This document shows positions 1 through 8,787 of a DNA stretch of 64,000 nucleotides, one piece after another; the first letter of the stretch is position 1; each line of letters opens with the position of its first letter. The notes beneath the pieces are model-generated. The model saw only the letters and a list, made by a program, of their open reading frames with translations. It was not told where the DNA came from and made no database searches. The translations under genes and the position numbers were made by a program. Source of the stretch: Planctomyces sp. SH-PL62 (GTDB lineage Bacteria > Planctomycetota > Planctomycetia > Isosphaerales > Isosphaeraceae). The stretch covers positions 2,232,001-2,296,000 of the forward strand of contig NZ_CP011273.1 of NCBI RefSeq assembly GCF_001610895.1. The letters are read 5' to 3'.

Positions 1-1
1 A

Positions 2-1030
2 GCCGGCGATGGGCCGACCAGCTCCACGGCCCATCCGAACGACCCGATGTTCTCCGAGCAGTGGTATCTGTATCCACCGGGCGATGAGCATGGCGCTCCG
101 GGCAGCCTGAACGCCGTCGAAGCCTGGGGTCACATTAGGCCGGCCAAGCCGGTCGCCGTCGCGTTGCTCGACGGCGGCGTCAATTACAAGCACCCGGATC
201 TCGCGGCGAACATCTGGAAAAATGAGCGCGAGAAGCCCAACGGCGAGGACGACGACGGCAACGGATACGTCGACGACCTCTGGGGCTGGGACTTCGCGTA
301 CGAGAAGAACGACCCGACGAGCCATCCGGTGCCGTCGATCCCCGATCAGCACGACCACGGCACCGCGCTTGCCGGCCTGATGGCCGCGGTGCCGGATAAT
401 GGGATCGGTATCGTCGGAGTCGGCCGGCACGTTCGGGTCATGAATCTGCGAGTCGCCGGCTCGCCCGAGTTCGAAGTTCGAGAACCTGTCGACCTGCAGA
501 CGGCGTTCGCACGGGCCGTTCGGTATGCCGTACGCAACGGGGCCAGGGTCATCGCCTGCGCCTTCGGCCAATTCGAACGCCCCACACCAGATGTCGAAGC
601 GGCGCTCAAAGAGGCCGAGAGGGCTGGCGTGCTGTTCCTGAAGTCGGCCGGGAACGCCGGCCGGAACATCGACGATATTCCCGACTATTCGTGGTTGGCG
701 AGCTACTCCAACGTGTTATTCGTCGGAGGAACCACACGCGACGGTTCCCTCGCACCCATCCTCAATTTTGGCCGACGAGTAGGGGTCGTGGTGCCGAGTT
801 CCGAGTTGGTCTATCCGTCGTTCGACGGTTACGCCAAGTTCGAAGGGCCGCGATCGAGCTTTTCCGTGGCCATAGTCGCCGGGGTAGCTGCCACATTGCT
901 GTCCCAGGAACCTGGCCTGACCCCACCGCAAGTCATTGCGCGACTGAAAGAAGCCTCGGTGGTCGAGCCGGGTATGGAAGCCAAGATCGGCGGAGGCCGC
1001 TTAGATATGGCCAAGCTCTTCAGGCCGTAA
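2..1030 (+). CDS. S8 family serine peptidase (subtilase), 5' end outside the window
   Basis: Subtilisin-like endopeptidase. The frame is open from base 2 and the first ATG (base 47) lies inside the conserved run PNDPMFSEQWYLYPP that precedes the catalytic domain of bacterial subtilases, so the true start is upstream of the window. The catalytic Asp is in VALLDGGVNYKHPDLA, followed by the usual acidic stretch NGEDDDGNGYVDDLWGWDF. The His is in DQHDHGTALAGLMAA, the oxyanion Asn in SAGNAG, and the Ser in RSSFSVAIVAGVAA. The Ser region departs from the GTSMAAP consensus: the Gly-Thr and the Pro are replaced, although the Ser itself aligns. The protein is probably secreted or surface-bound, but its N-terminus cannot be seen. 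It ends shortly after the catalytic domain, so there is no large C-terminal module. The family call is firm; the degree of activity is uncertain. Confidence 0.9.
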   Translation, partial: AGDGPTSSTAHPNDPMFSEQWYLYPPGDEHGAPGSLNAVEAWGHIRPAKPVAVALLDGGVNYKHPDLAANIWKNEREKPNGEDDDGNGYVDDLWGWDFAYEKNDPTSHPVPSIPDQHDHGTALAGLMAAVPDNGIGIVGVGRHVRVMNLRVAGSPEFEVREPVDLQTAFARAVRYAVRNGARVIACAFGQFERPTPDVEAALKEAERAGVLFLKSAGNAGRNIDDIPDYSWLASYSNVLFVGGTTRDGSLAPILNFGRRVGVVVPSSELVYPSFDGYAKFEGPRSSFSVAIVAGVAATLLSQEPGLTPPQVIARLKEASVVEPGMEAKIGGGRLDMAKLFRP

Positions 1031-1650
1031 CCTCATGTCGGACGGTTTTGTCGGAGCTTGTTATCAAAAAAACGACTCGCCGCGCATTGAGTATCATATC
1101 AAGATCAGCAGATGGGTCCTCTCGATCCACAAGCGGCATTCGATGGCGGTGAAGCCGAGGAAATCGGCGAGTGAAGCCTCGGGATCACCTTCTGCTTCAT
1201 GCCAACGATCGACATCGCCTGCGAGACCTTCCCCAATGAATCTCGATTGAGCGTCGGACGTGGATCCTCCCCCCGCGCGCGGCCAACGACCCCGATCATG
1301 CGGGCGGCGAGAGAATCCGTTGGATGAAGTATCTCGCACGGTACGGTCGGCCCCCCAACGTCCGCCCGCATCACCTTCAGCGGACGAAGTGCTCTGCCGA
1401 AAACAGCCAGGAATGGCCTCGGCGAGTCGAGCTGTCGACGGGGAAAGCCTCCTCGTGGACCGGCCGGGCCACGGGTCGGGGGAGCGGAGCGACGCCAGGC
1501 GTTTTCGACAGGGTACGAATGAGGCGGAATGTGGATGCGTCAAGCGTCCGATTTGAGGGTCGGCCACGCGAGTGAGTTGCGTCCCCGGCTCCAGCCGGCT
1601 GGGGCGTCGGCTGGAGTTCAAGGCAGCCACAGCGCAGGTCTCGAAGCGCC
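1031..1650. other. Intergenic region, no intact gene
   Basis: About 620 bases between the subtilase and the end of the M28 peptidase gene. Short open frames on both strands lack a ribosome binding site and third-position bias. The only protein-like signal is the minus-strand remnant described separately near its left side. I see no terminator with a T tract after the subtilase. Confidence 0.5.
1094..1250 (-). pseudogene. Remnant of a small planctomycete-type hypothetical protein (C-terminal part)
   Basis: Reading the minus strand from about base 1246 gives a protein-like stretch with DVDRWHEAEGDPEASLADFL and then GFTAIECRLWIE before a stop at 1094. From memory this resembles the C-terminus of a short family (roughly 70-80 residues) with the pattern WH..G....L.E.LG.T..EY..W.E. 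The stretch has no start codon or ribosome binding site in frame, its upstream sequence reads as noise, and the final residues where such proteins usually continue differ. I read it as a 5'-truncated, decayed copy. The family resemblance is recalled, not searched. Confidence 0.35.
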
Positions 1651-3446
1651 TCATTGGCCTCCGACGGCCGCGGCGCGGGCTTCGGCGCGGGCGAGGGTCG
1701 GGGCGGGCTTGCGGGGGAGCTTCTCGTCGAGCATGGCAGTGTTGTACACGAACGCGGCCATGATGATCGAAGCCTGCTTGAGGTCGTCGGCCTGGGCGCG
1801 GTCGTAAAGGTCCATGTTCGAGTGGTGGGTCCGGGTGTCGTACTCGATCTCGTCCTGGATGAACTGGAAGCCGGGCAGGCCGACGGCGTCGAACGGCAGG
1901 TGGTCGGTGCCGCCGGTGTTGGCGATCGAGAGCGTCTGGGCCCCCATATCCCGGAACGGCTGGAGCCACTTGCGGAAGATCGGCCGGACGGCCTCGTTCC
2001 CCTGCAAATGGACGCCCCGGATCCTGCCGGTGCCGTTGTCGAGGTTGAAATAGCCGGAGAACTTCTCGTACTCGGGCTTGGTCTCCTCGGTCGCCTCGCC
2101 TTCGTCGGCACTCTCGGCGTCGGGTCCCCGGCGCTCGGGGCGTCTGCGGAAATGCTCGTCGACGTAGGCCTTGGAGCCGAAGATCCCCTGTTCCTCGCCG
2201 GTCCAGAGGGCGAGTCGGATCGTCCGGCGTGGCTTGAGGTCGAGGGCCTTGAGGATGCGGACGGCCTCCATCGCGACGGCGCAACCGGCGGCGTTGTCCG
2301 TCGCGCCGGTGCCGCCGTGCCAGGAGTCGAGGTGGCCGCCGAGCATGACGATCTCGTCCTTCAGGTCGGTCCCTGGGATCTCGGCGACGGTGTTGTATGC
2401 GTTGAGATCCTGGTCGTGGAACTCGACGGCGAGGTCGACGGTCATTTTGAGCGTCTCGCCCTGGGCGAGCATGCGGACGAGCCGGTTGTAATGTTCCTTG
2501 GCCATGACGAGTTGGGGGATGGCCGGGGGGGCGTCCTTTTCCCAGACCGAGACCCGCGGGGCAGTGGGGGCGGCTCCTTCGCCGCGAGGCTCGCCCGGAG
2601 GAGGGCCGGGGAGGCTCGCCGACTGGACGAACAGCGTGCCGCCGTCGCCGTTGCGGCTGGGGTCGATCAGCAGCGCGGGAGCCTCCTCGGCGAGGAACCT
2701 CTGCTTCTTCGCCGCCAGTTCCATCTGGGCCCGCATGTCGGGCGGAAACACGCGCGCGGGGGGAGTCGGCGGGGGCTGGCCGTTGGCGGGGGCGGCGGTC
2801 GGCGGGGCGGGGGGCGAGGCCGCCGGCCGGAGCCGGGCTCGGCCGCGTCGGCCAGGTCGAGCAGCTCCTTGTCGGTCTTGCGGGAGGCGAGGGGCTCGAA
2901 CCGGGCGGGGACGTCGGGCGTCGGGCCGGTCAGGACGATGGCCCCCTTGAGCTTCCCTTTGTAGCGTTCGAAGTCGGCCTCGGTCTTGACGTCGAGGTAG
3001 ACGACCTCGGCCGTCAGCATGCCGTCGAGCGAGGGGGACCACGCCTTCGGGACCGCGATCAGGGGGATGCACTGGGGCTCGACGACCTGCGCCGAGAACC
3101 GCTTGAGGGTCCAGCCGCGTCCGAACGGCCCCCAGGATTCCAGGTGGGCGTTCTCCAGGCCCCACTTCGTCAGGGCGTCCCGGGTCCACTCGTTGGCCCG
3201 CTTCAGGGCCGGCGATCCGGTCAACCTGGGGCCGATGACGTCGGTCAGCGTGCCCAGGGTCGCCATGACCTGCGATCGCTTCTCGCCTTCCTCCCTGATC
3301 CGGTCGACCGGTTCGGCCGGCGGCTTGGGGGCCTCGGACTCGGCGGGGGGAGGGGTCGAGGTGGGAGCCTGGGCCGAGGAGCGCGGGAGGGTCCCGAGCA
3401 GGCCCGCGACGGCGATCGTCAGGGCGGTTCCGCGGAAGCGAATCAT
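1651..3446 (-). CDS. M28 family metallopeptidase (carboxypeptidase Q-like), frameshifted
   Basis: Secreted zinc aminopeptidase or carboxypeptidase. The ATG at 3446 has GGAGG seven bases upstream and starts a signal peptide ([18 protein letters not shown], cut near SSAQA). The N-terminal half, to about [10 protein letters not shown], is in one frame. The rest, from about [18 protein letters not shown], is in another, so the reading frame changes once between roughly 2800 and 2840 in a C-rich Pro/Ala linker. The second half carries the M28 core: [19 protein letters not shown] (metal His/Asp), WTGEEQG (catalytic Glu), FNLDNGTG and, near the end, [13 protein letters not shown] (metal His). Both halves keep strong third-position G/C bias, so the break is recent, is a sequencing error, or is bypassed in translation. 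No partner gene is obvious; it faces away from the Ig-like protein. Confidence 0.85.
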
Positions 3447-3820
3447 GGGCGTCCTCCGGGGGGTCGATCCGAGGGGGCGGAATTGACAAAGGGGTCGGGT
3501 CGGGGCGAGCGGGAGAGAGGGGCTGTGCCGGGCTTCGCGATTCGCGAAGCCTATCACAGCGGCCCGCCTCGGGCGATTCCCAGGGCCAGGACGGCCCGCA
3601 TTCTCGAAGGCGCTCTTGGCGGGATCGCGGGCTTCTGGTAGAGATCCGCGTGCCCCGGAGCCCGATCGGGACGCCGGGGCGACATCTCTCGAGGATCGCA
3701 GGAAATCCCGGGCGAGGGGCCGGACGTCACGTCTTCCCGGCGGCTCTCACGCCCTCGTCGGCTCGCGTGCTCGGACCTCCCGATCGCGCGTCGCGACGTA
3801 TCGCGAAGGAGACTGGTGCG
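3447..3820. other. Divergent intergenic region
   Basis: About 370 GC-rich bases between the divergently transcribed M28 peptidase and Ig-like protein genes. It must hold both promoters, but I could not identify convincing -35/-10 pairs. Open frames crossing it lack start signals. Confidence 0.4.
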
Positions 3821-4672
3821 ATGGACCGCCGCCGTTACATTCCCGGGCCGGAAGGCATGGAGAGCCGGATGATGCTCTCCACGGCGACCGCCGCCACCGC
3901 CGTCTCGACCGCCGCCGCCTCCTCGAACGTGCCGTACACGATCCAGCAGAAGCTCACGCGGATCGACCGAATCCCGATCAACATGCGAGCCACGGAGCCC
4001 AACCGGGTCTTGCCGGAGTCGCTGATCAGCGGGATCCAGGAGGGCATGCGTCAGTCGATCAGCACGATGCACGGGGCCACGCCGAGCTCGGTCGAGACGT
4101 TCAACGACGTCCTCCGAGACGTGGTCAGCCGGCCGTCGCTGCGGGCCCAGGACGCCCGGGCGCTGAACAACGCCTTCTCGCAGGTCCTCGTCTCGGCGGG
4201 GGCGTCGACCGAGGTGGTCGACCAGATCGCCACCAACCTCGGGACCCTGGCGACGTCCGTCAACACGGCTCAGGGCTTGCCGGTCTTCCTCACGACCAAC
4301 GACTACGCCCTGGTGTTGCAGATGACCCTGATCGTCGGCAAGCCGATGCCGGCGCCGAACGCGCCGACGATTTCGCGGGATTCCGGGACCCAGGCCGACC
4401 CCCGGACGAACATCTCGCGGGTGGCCCAGCCGACCTTCGTCGGCTCCTACGAGGCCCGCGCCCAGTTGCAGATCTTCGACGACGCCACCGGCGAGGTCTA
4501 CGGCGAAGCCCAGTCGGAAGCCAACGGTCGGTACTCGATCGCGTTCAACCGTCCGCTGGCCGAGGGGACCTACCGCCTCCGCATCCGGGCCCTCGACGAG
4601 ATGGGCCACGTCGGCCAGTCCAGCGGGATCTTCAACCTCAAGATCACCACGCCCCGCAGCCCGCGCGCCTGA
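3821..4672 (+). CDS. Surface/exported protein with LEPR-like N-terminal motif and C-terminal Ig-like domain
   Basis: A 283-residue protein. The ATG at 3821 is preceded by GAAGGAGA at good spacing, so the longer upstream frame is rejected. The N-terminus contains GPEGMESRMMLST, which resembles the LEPR-XLL-type motif found at the start of many large exported planctomycete proteins, followed by an Ala/Thr/Ser-rich stretch instead of a standard signal peptide. The middle (about 45-170) is a helical region without a recognised family. The last 100 residues, with FVGSYEARAQLQIFDD, GEVYGEAQSEANGRYSI and PLAEGTYRLRIRALDEMGHVG, look like a bacterial Ig-like beta-sandwich of the kind seen in adhesins. 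No enzyme motif is visible. It is probably a cell-surface structural protein. Confidence 0.7.
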   Translation: MDRRRYIPGPEGMESRMMLSTATAATAVSTAAASSNVPYTIQQKLTRIDRIPINMRATEPNRVLPESLISGIQEGMRQSISTMHGATPSSVETFNDVLRDVVSRPSLRAQDARALNNAFSQVLVSAGASTEVVDQIATNLGTLATSVNTAQGLPVFLTTNDYALVLQMTLIVGKPMPAPNAPTISRDSGTQADPRTNISRVAQPTFVGSYEARAQLQIFDDATGEVYGEAQSEANGRYSIAFNRPLAEGTYRLRIRALDEMGHVGQSSGIFNLKITTPRSPRA

Positions 4673-4765
4673 CTCGGCTTGCGTGCGGGGGCCGCGGGTG
4701 GCATAATCGCCGTTCTTCGAAACGGGTTCGAATTCGAGGTTCCGGGAAGAAACGAGCAGATCGTC

Positions 4766-4909
4766 ATGAAGTCCAAGACGAAGCATCGCAAGGGGAGCAA
4801 GTGGCGGAAGCGGGCCAACTCCTCGCCGATCGCCAAGGGGCGGCGCCCCAAGTACAACGGCATCCGCAGCCCCCGCAAGCGAAAGCACCTGGGCGGCAAG
4901 GGCCTCTGA
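4766..4909 (+). CDS. Very small basic protein, 47 residues
   Basis: Begins MKSKTKHRKGSKWRKRANSS and ends RSPRKRKHLGGKGL. Lys and Arg make up about 40 percent of residues, with almost no acidic residues. A purine-rich GGGAAGAAACGAGCAG lies just upstream of the ATG, and codon third positions favour G/C. The composition resembles ribosome-associated or nucleic-acid-binding mini-proteins such as bTHX, but I do not recognise a family and there is no homology claim. It follows the Ig-like protein by 93 bases and runs convergently into the epimerase gene. An accidental frame cannot be fully excluded, though the composition argues against it. Confidence 0.6.
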   Translation: MKSKTKHRKGSKWRKRANSSPIAKGRRPKYNGIRSPRKRKHLGGKGL

Positions 4910-4927
4910 TCCAGGCCCGGCCGTCGG

Positions 4928-5875
4928 TCAGGCCTCGACGAACGAGGCCACCGTGCGACGCAGGCCCTCGGCGAAGTCGATCGAGGGCTTGTATCCCAGC
5001 TCCCCCTCGATCCGCTTCAAACAGGCGAGCGAGTCGCGCACGTCCCCCGCGCGCGGGGGGAGCAGTTCGGGCGTCAGGTCCGTCCCCAGGACCGAGTTCA
5101 GCGCCGCGATCAGGTCGAGCAGGCTGATCCGCCGGCCGCCGCCGACGTTGAACACGCGGCCCTGGAGCGGCTTCTCCCGCTTCATGGCCAGCAGGTTCGC
5201 CCGGACGACGTCCGCGACGTAGGTGAAATCCCGCGTCTGGAGGCCGTCGCCGTAGATCTTCGGGCGCTCGCCGCGCGACATCGCCTTGATGAACAGCGAG
5301 ATGACGCCCGAGTACGGGCTCGACGGGTCCTGCCTGGGCCCGAAGACGTTGAAGTACCGCAGGCTCACACCATCGAGCCCCATCGTCCGCGCGTAGACCC
5401 GGACGTAGTGCTCCCCCGCGAGCTTCCCGGCCGCATACGGGCTGAGCGGGTCCGGGAGCATCGTCTCGACCTTCGGCAGCGTCTCGGACTCGCCGTAGGC
5501 GCTGCTGGACGCCGCGAACATCACCCGACGCACGCCCGCCCGTCGCGCCGCTTCCAGCACGTTGATCGTCGCGGTCGGCCCGCTGGCGTGCGACAGCAGG
5601 GGCTCGGCCACCGACCGCGGCACGCTCGGGATCGCCGCCTCGTGGAAGACGTATTCGACCCCTTCCATCGCCCGTTCGCACGCCCCCAGATCCGTCGCGC
5701 CGGCCTTGATCCATTCGATCCGATCACGCACCGAATCCAGGTTCGAGGCCCGTCCCGTCGAGAGGTCGTCGAGCACGCGGACCCGACGGCCCTCCGCGAG
5801 GAGAGCCTCGACCAGGTGCGATCCGATGAACCCCGCGCCCCCGGTGACGAGAATCCGATCCGGTCGACTGCTCAT
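4928..5875 (-). CDS. NAD-dependent epimerase/dehydratase (UDP-sugar 4-epimerase type)
   Basis: Extended short-chain dehydrogenase of 315 residues. The Rossmann motif TGGAGFIGSHL is at residues 11-21, the Ser region is AASSSAYGE and the catalytic pair is SPYAAGKLAGE (YxxxK). FGPRQDPSSPYSGVI and DGLQTRDFTYVADVV are characteristic of the WbpP/GalE-like branch that interconverts UDP-GlcNAc/UDP-GalNAc or their uronic acids. It is the second gene of a two-gene minus-strand unit behind a UDP-sugar 6-dehydrogenase, and the pair fits synthesis of a uronic-acid-containing surface polysaccharide. Exact substrate specificity cannot be read from the sequence. Confidence 0.9.
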   Translation of the reverse strand: MSSRPDRILVTGGAGFIGSHLVEALLAEGRRVRVLDDLSTGRASNLDSVRDRIEWIKAGATDLGACERAMEGVEYVFHEAAIPSVPRSVAEPLLSHASGPTATINVLEAARRAGVRRVMFAASSSAYGESETLPKVETMLPDPLSPYAAGKLAGEHYVRVYARTMGLDGVSLRYFNVFGPRQDPSSPYSGVISLFIKAMSRGERPKIYGDGLQTRDFTYVADVVRANLLAMKREKPLQGRVFNVGGGRRISLLDLIAALNSVLGTDLTPELLPPRAGDVRDSLACLKRIEGELGYKPSIDFAEGLRRTVASFVEA

Positions 5876-5936
5876 GGAAGTCCTCGAAAGGGGATGAAAT
5901 CCGCGACGATCGCCGTCCGATCCGGTCCGCCCGGCC

Positions 5937-7259
5937 TCAGGCCCGGAGGATCGTCGCCCGGCCGCTGGGGACGCCCCGGAGGGCGTCGCGGGTGTCGACG
6001 ATCAGGCTGGCCTGCTCGACGATCCGCGGCCAATCGTAGGCCGAATGGTCGGTGGCGACCAGCAGGCAGTCCCGAGAACGGACGTAGTCGGGCGTCAGCT
6101 CCCGGCTGGACATCCGCAGGTTCGGGTAGTGCCGCATCGTCGGCAGGACCGGGATGTGGGGGTCATTATATTCGACGTCCGCCCCCTTGTTCAGGAGCAG
6201 TTCCATCAGCTCGAACCCCGGCGACTCGCGAGGGTCGTCGACGTCCTTCTTGTAGGCCATCCCCAGGATCGTCACCTTGCTCCCTCGCAACGGCTTGGAG
6301 CGGTCGTTGAGCGCGTCGGCGATCCGGCCGACGACGTAAGCGGGCATCGACGTGTTGATCTCGCCCGCCAGCTCGATGAACCGCGTCGACAGGCCGTGCT
6401 TCCGGGCCACCCACGACAGGTAGAACGGGTCGATCGGGATGCAGTGCCCCCCCAGGCCGGGGCCGGGGTAGAACGCCTGGAAGCCGAACGGCTTGGTCTT
6501 CGCCGCCGCGATGACCTCCCACACGTCGACCCCCATCCGGTCGTACAGCACCTTCAGCTCGTTGACCAGGGCGATGTTGACGGCGCGATAGGTGTTCTCC
6601 AGGATCTTGCACGCCTCGGCGATCTCCAACGTCGAGACCGGGACCACGCGGACCACGATCCGCGCGTAGAGCGCCGAGGCCGCCTCCCGGCTCGCCTCGT
6701 CGAACCCGCCGACCACCTTGGGGATCGTCGGCGCCGAGAAATCCGGATTGCCCGGGTCCTCACGCTCGGGGCTGTACGCGAGCAGGAAATCGACGCCCGG
6801 CTGGAGCCCCCCTTCGGTCAGGATCGGCAGCACCACGTCCCGGGTCGTGCCCGGATAGGTCGTGCTCTCCAGCACGATCAATTGCCCCGGCCGCAGCCGC
6901 GCGGCGATCGCGCGGGCGGACGCGACGACGTAGCTCAGGTCCGGGTCGCGGGACTCGCTGAGTGGCGTCGGGACGCAGATCAGCACGGCGTCGACCTCGT
7001 CCAGCCGCCCGAAGTCGGTCGTGGCGTCGAACCCCTTTTCTCGCATCCCTCGCACGACTTCGGAGTCGATGTGGCCGATGTAGCTGACGCCCTCGCGAAG
7101 CTTGGCGACCTTCACCGGATCGACGTCGAACCCCAGGACGGGGACGCCCTTCTCGATGAACGCCCGCGCCAGCGGCATTCCCACATATCCCAGCCCGATC
7201 ACGCCCACCCGGACGTCGCCGGACCGAAATTTTTCCAGTACCGGCAGCTTCGTCGTCAT
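5937..7259 (-). CDS. UDP-N-acetylglucosamine/UDP-glucose 6-dehydrogenase family (WbpA/TviB type)
   Basis: Four-electron oxidation of a UDP-hexose to a UDP-uronic acid. I take the ATG at 7259 (MTTKLPVLEKF, 440 residues, the family's usual size) rather than an upstream start whose leader reads as noise. The NAD fold begins GVIGLGYVGMPLA. The middle domain has the EACKILENTYRAVNIALVNE helix, and the catalytic loop GPGLGGHCIPIDPFYL contains the nucleophilic Cys. VTILGMAYKKDVDDPRESPG opens the UDP-binding domain. The HCIPIDP form and length favour the WbpA/TviB branch (N-acetylated sugar) over plain UDP-glucose dehydrogenase, but I would not fix the substrate. It is followed 61 bases later by the epimerase, probably as one transcript. 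Confidence 0.9.
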   Translation of the reverse strand: MTTKLPVLEKFRSGDVRVGVIGLGYVGMPLARAFIEKGVPVLGFDVDPVKVAKLREGVSYIGHIDSEVVRGMREKGFDATTDFGRLDEVDAVLICVPTPLSESRDPDLSYVVASARAIAARLRPGQLIVLESTTYPGTTRDVVLPILTEGGLQPGVDFLLAYSPEREDPGNPDFSAPTIPKVVGGFDEASREAASALYARIVVRVVPVSTLEIAEACKILENTYRAVNIALVNELKVLYDRMGVDVWEVIAAAKTKPFGFQAFYPGPGLGGHCIPIDPFYLSWVARKHGLSTRFIELAGEINTSMPAYVVGRIADALNDRSKPLRGSKVTILGMAYKKDVDDPRESPGFELMELLLNKGADVEYNDPHIPVLPTMRHYPNLRMSSRELTPDYVRSRDCLLVATDHSAYDWPRIVEQASLIVDTRDALRGVPSGRATILRA

Positions 7260-7882
7260 CGCAGCCTCGCTTCCGATTACGTGACCCGCCCCCCCACTCG
7301 AGGATGTAGGCCGGGAAATACGCGGCATTTTCCGATCGTCGGCCGGAACCTGAGGGATTCGCAAAACCTCGATCTCAGTTCCCTCGGCGCTAAAGCGGTC
7401 GCTTCGCTCCCCTGGGCGGGAGTGGCCGTCATTTCGCCCTTCGCAGCCGACATTCATGATGCAACAGCAGACGGCCCGCGCCCAGAACTCCGCACGAAAT
7501 CAACCACTTTCCCACACCGCGTCGACGGCGGGCCTCATCGCCCGGCGTCGTCGCAACCGCCGCCGCCCCGGATACCCCCGGCGCGGGAGGAATGTATCGC
7601 CAGGACGGTCCGGCGAAGGCGGGGCCGCCCGCGCACGGGTCGAAGGCCTTCCGGTGAGGGTTCGACGGCGAGACTGACGCGACGAGACGTGGGACCATCG
7701 ACTTCATGTGCCGCGACGGCCCGAGTCGGCGGTGGGAGAAGGCCTTCAGAGACGTCCAAACGTGTTGAGGTCGCCCCCCCTCGGCCTCGCGAGGGGACCG
7801 AGGGGGGCGTCGGTTTCGACAGCGGGGGCGAGCGCGTCCGGCCGTGGCCGTTCGGCCCGCCCCCACGGGGATCGCTTCTCGA
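7260..7882. other. Intergenic region containing a duplicated flank and a terminator-like hairpin
   Basis: About 620 bases between the UDP-sugar dehydrogenase start and the end of the first PEP-CTERM gene. The right half is the 3' flank of that gene and is a diverged copy of the flank found after its paralogue (about 8830-9282). An open minus-strand frame crosses it but has no ribosome binding site and matches its duplicate only in patches, so I do not call a gene. Confidence 0.5.
7772..7809 (-). terminator. GC-rich hairpin after PEP-CTERM gene 1
   Basis: The arms CGCCCCCCCTCGG and CCGAGGGGGGCG pair around a short loop, 70 bases beyond the stop of the first PEP-CTERM gene. No T tract follows, so termination efficiency is uncertain. 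The same structure recurs after the paralogue. Confidence 0.55.
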
Positions 7883-7971
7883 TCAGGCCGTCGGGGCGGG
7901 GGCCTGCCGACGGCGGAGGCCGTAGCCCATGAACGCCAGGGCGCCGAGCCCCGCGATCGCGAACGTCGAGG
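7829..7971. repeat. 143-bp perfect direct repeat, copy 1 (3' end of PEP-CTERM gene 1)
   Basis: Identical base for base to 9229-9371, offset exactly 1400 bases. It covers the last part of the sorting signal and the stop codon, and extends 54 bases beyond it. Such identity between otherwise diverged paralogues suggests gene conversion or strong constraint. Confidence 0.9.
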
Positions 7972-8728
7972 GCTCGGGGACCGCCGCCACGTTGGAGCCG
8001 GGGACCGCGAACGCCTGGTCCTGGTTCTTGAAACCGGCCGTGGAGCCGTTGGCCTGGATGCTGTAATCGATGAACCCGACCAAGGTGGACTGGCCGAGGG
8101 ACGCGGCGACCAGGGCGGTGATGGCGTTCTTCACCAAGGTGTTGTTGGCGGTGCTGCCGCCGGTGATCGAGAACCCGGTGGCCCCATACTCGGCCACCGT
8201 GATGGCCCCCTGGAGGGCGGCCGTCCGCTGCTCGTCGTTCAGCCCGGCGAGGGCCGACCCCGTCCAGCCGAAGCCTCCTCCGACGAGGCCCGCGCTGTAG
8301 TTGGCCACGAGCCAGCCGACCCGGCCCAGGTCGCGGGTCCACTCCGGCGACTGGGCGTCGGGGAGAGCGGAGGCGCTCGTGTTGGAGACCGTGGCGTAAT
8401 CGAACTTCGTGGGATTGCCGTTCATCTCTTGCCGCAGGTCGACGCAGAAGGTCCGGATCTCGCCGGAGTGGGCCCCAGTGGCGCCGTAGGCGGAGTTGTA
8501 GCCGTTCTGGCTCGAGTCCGAGATCTTGGAATAGTACGCGGCGAGGCCTGCCGAGCCGGTACGGCTGGCGCCGGGCTTCCCATTGACCCCGGACACCGAG
8601 ATCGTATAGCTGGTGCTTTCAGCGCGCGTCGCCGCGACCTGGGCGGCGCGGGTGGTCGGGATCGTCGCCGCGATCAGGGAAAGGGCGAGCAGCGGCAGGG
8701 CGCTGGTTCGCAAGAATCGCATCGTCAT
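7883..8728 (-). CDS. PEP-CTERM sorting domain-containing protein, paralogue 1
   Basis: Exported protein of 281 residues. The start at 8728 (MTMRFLRTSALPLLALS) has GAGGAA six bases upstream and opens a classic signal peptide ending near TRAAQ. The body (about 35-245) is repeated in the neighbouring paralogue with blocks YYSKISDSSQNGYNSAYGAT and FDYATVSNTSASAL; I recognise no catalytic motif. The C-terminus VPEPSTFAIAGLGALAFMGY followed by GLRRRQ is a PEP-CTERM signal: PEP motif, transmembrane segment and Arg cluster. This predicts cleavage and surface transfer by the exosortase encoded 7 kb upstream on the same strand. An in-frame GTG at 8815 would extend the N-terminus by 29 residues but would bury the signal peptide. 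Confidence 0.88.
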   Translation of the reverse strand: MTMRFLRTSALPLLALSLIAATIPTTRAAQVAATRAESTSYTISVSGVNGKPGASRTGSAGLAAYYSKISDSSQNGYNSAYGATGAHSGEIRTFCVDLRQEMNGNPTKFDYATVSNTSASALPDAQSPEWTRDLGRVGWLVANYSAGLVGGGFGWTGSALAGLNDEQRTAALQGAITVAEYGATGFSITGGSTANNTLVKNAITALVAASLGQSTLVGFIDYSIQANGSTAGFKNQDQAFAVPGSNVAAVPEPSTFAIAGLGALAFMGYGLRRRQAPAPTA

Positions 8729-8787
8729 CTGGAGTTCCTCTTCAGAATAGAGTTCATCGAAACGAGGGCAAAGGAAACGAGGCGGAA

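Noticed and set aside
4700-4740. GGGTTCGAATTC resembling a tRNA T-loop
   Set aside because: The flanking bases do not form a T stem, and no acceptor, D or anticodon arm can be folded around it.
7429-7866. Minus-strand open frame after PEP-CTERM gene 1 that partly matches one after gene 2
   Set aside because: The match reflects duplicated DNA flanks; codon bias is poor and no ribosome binding site is present.
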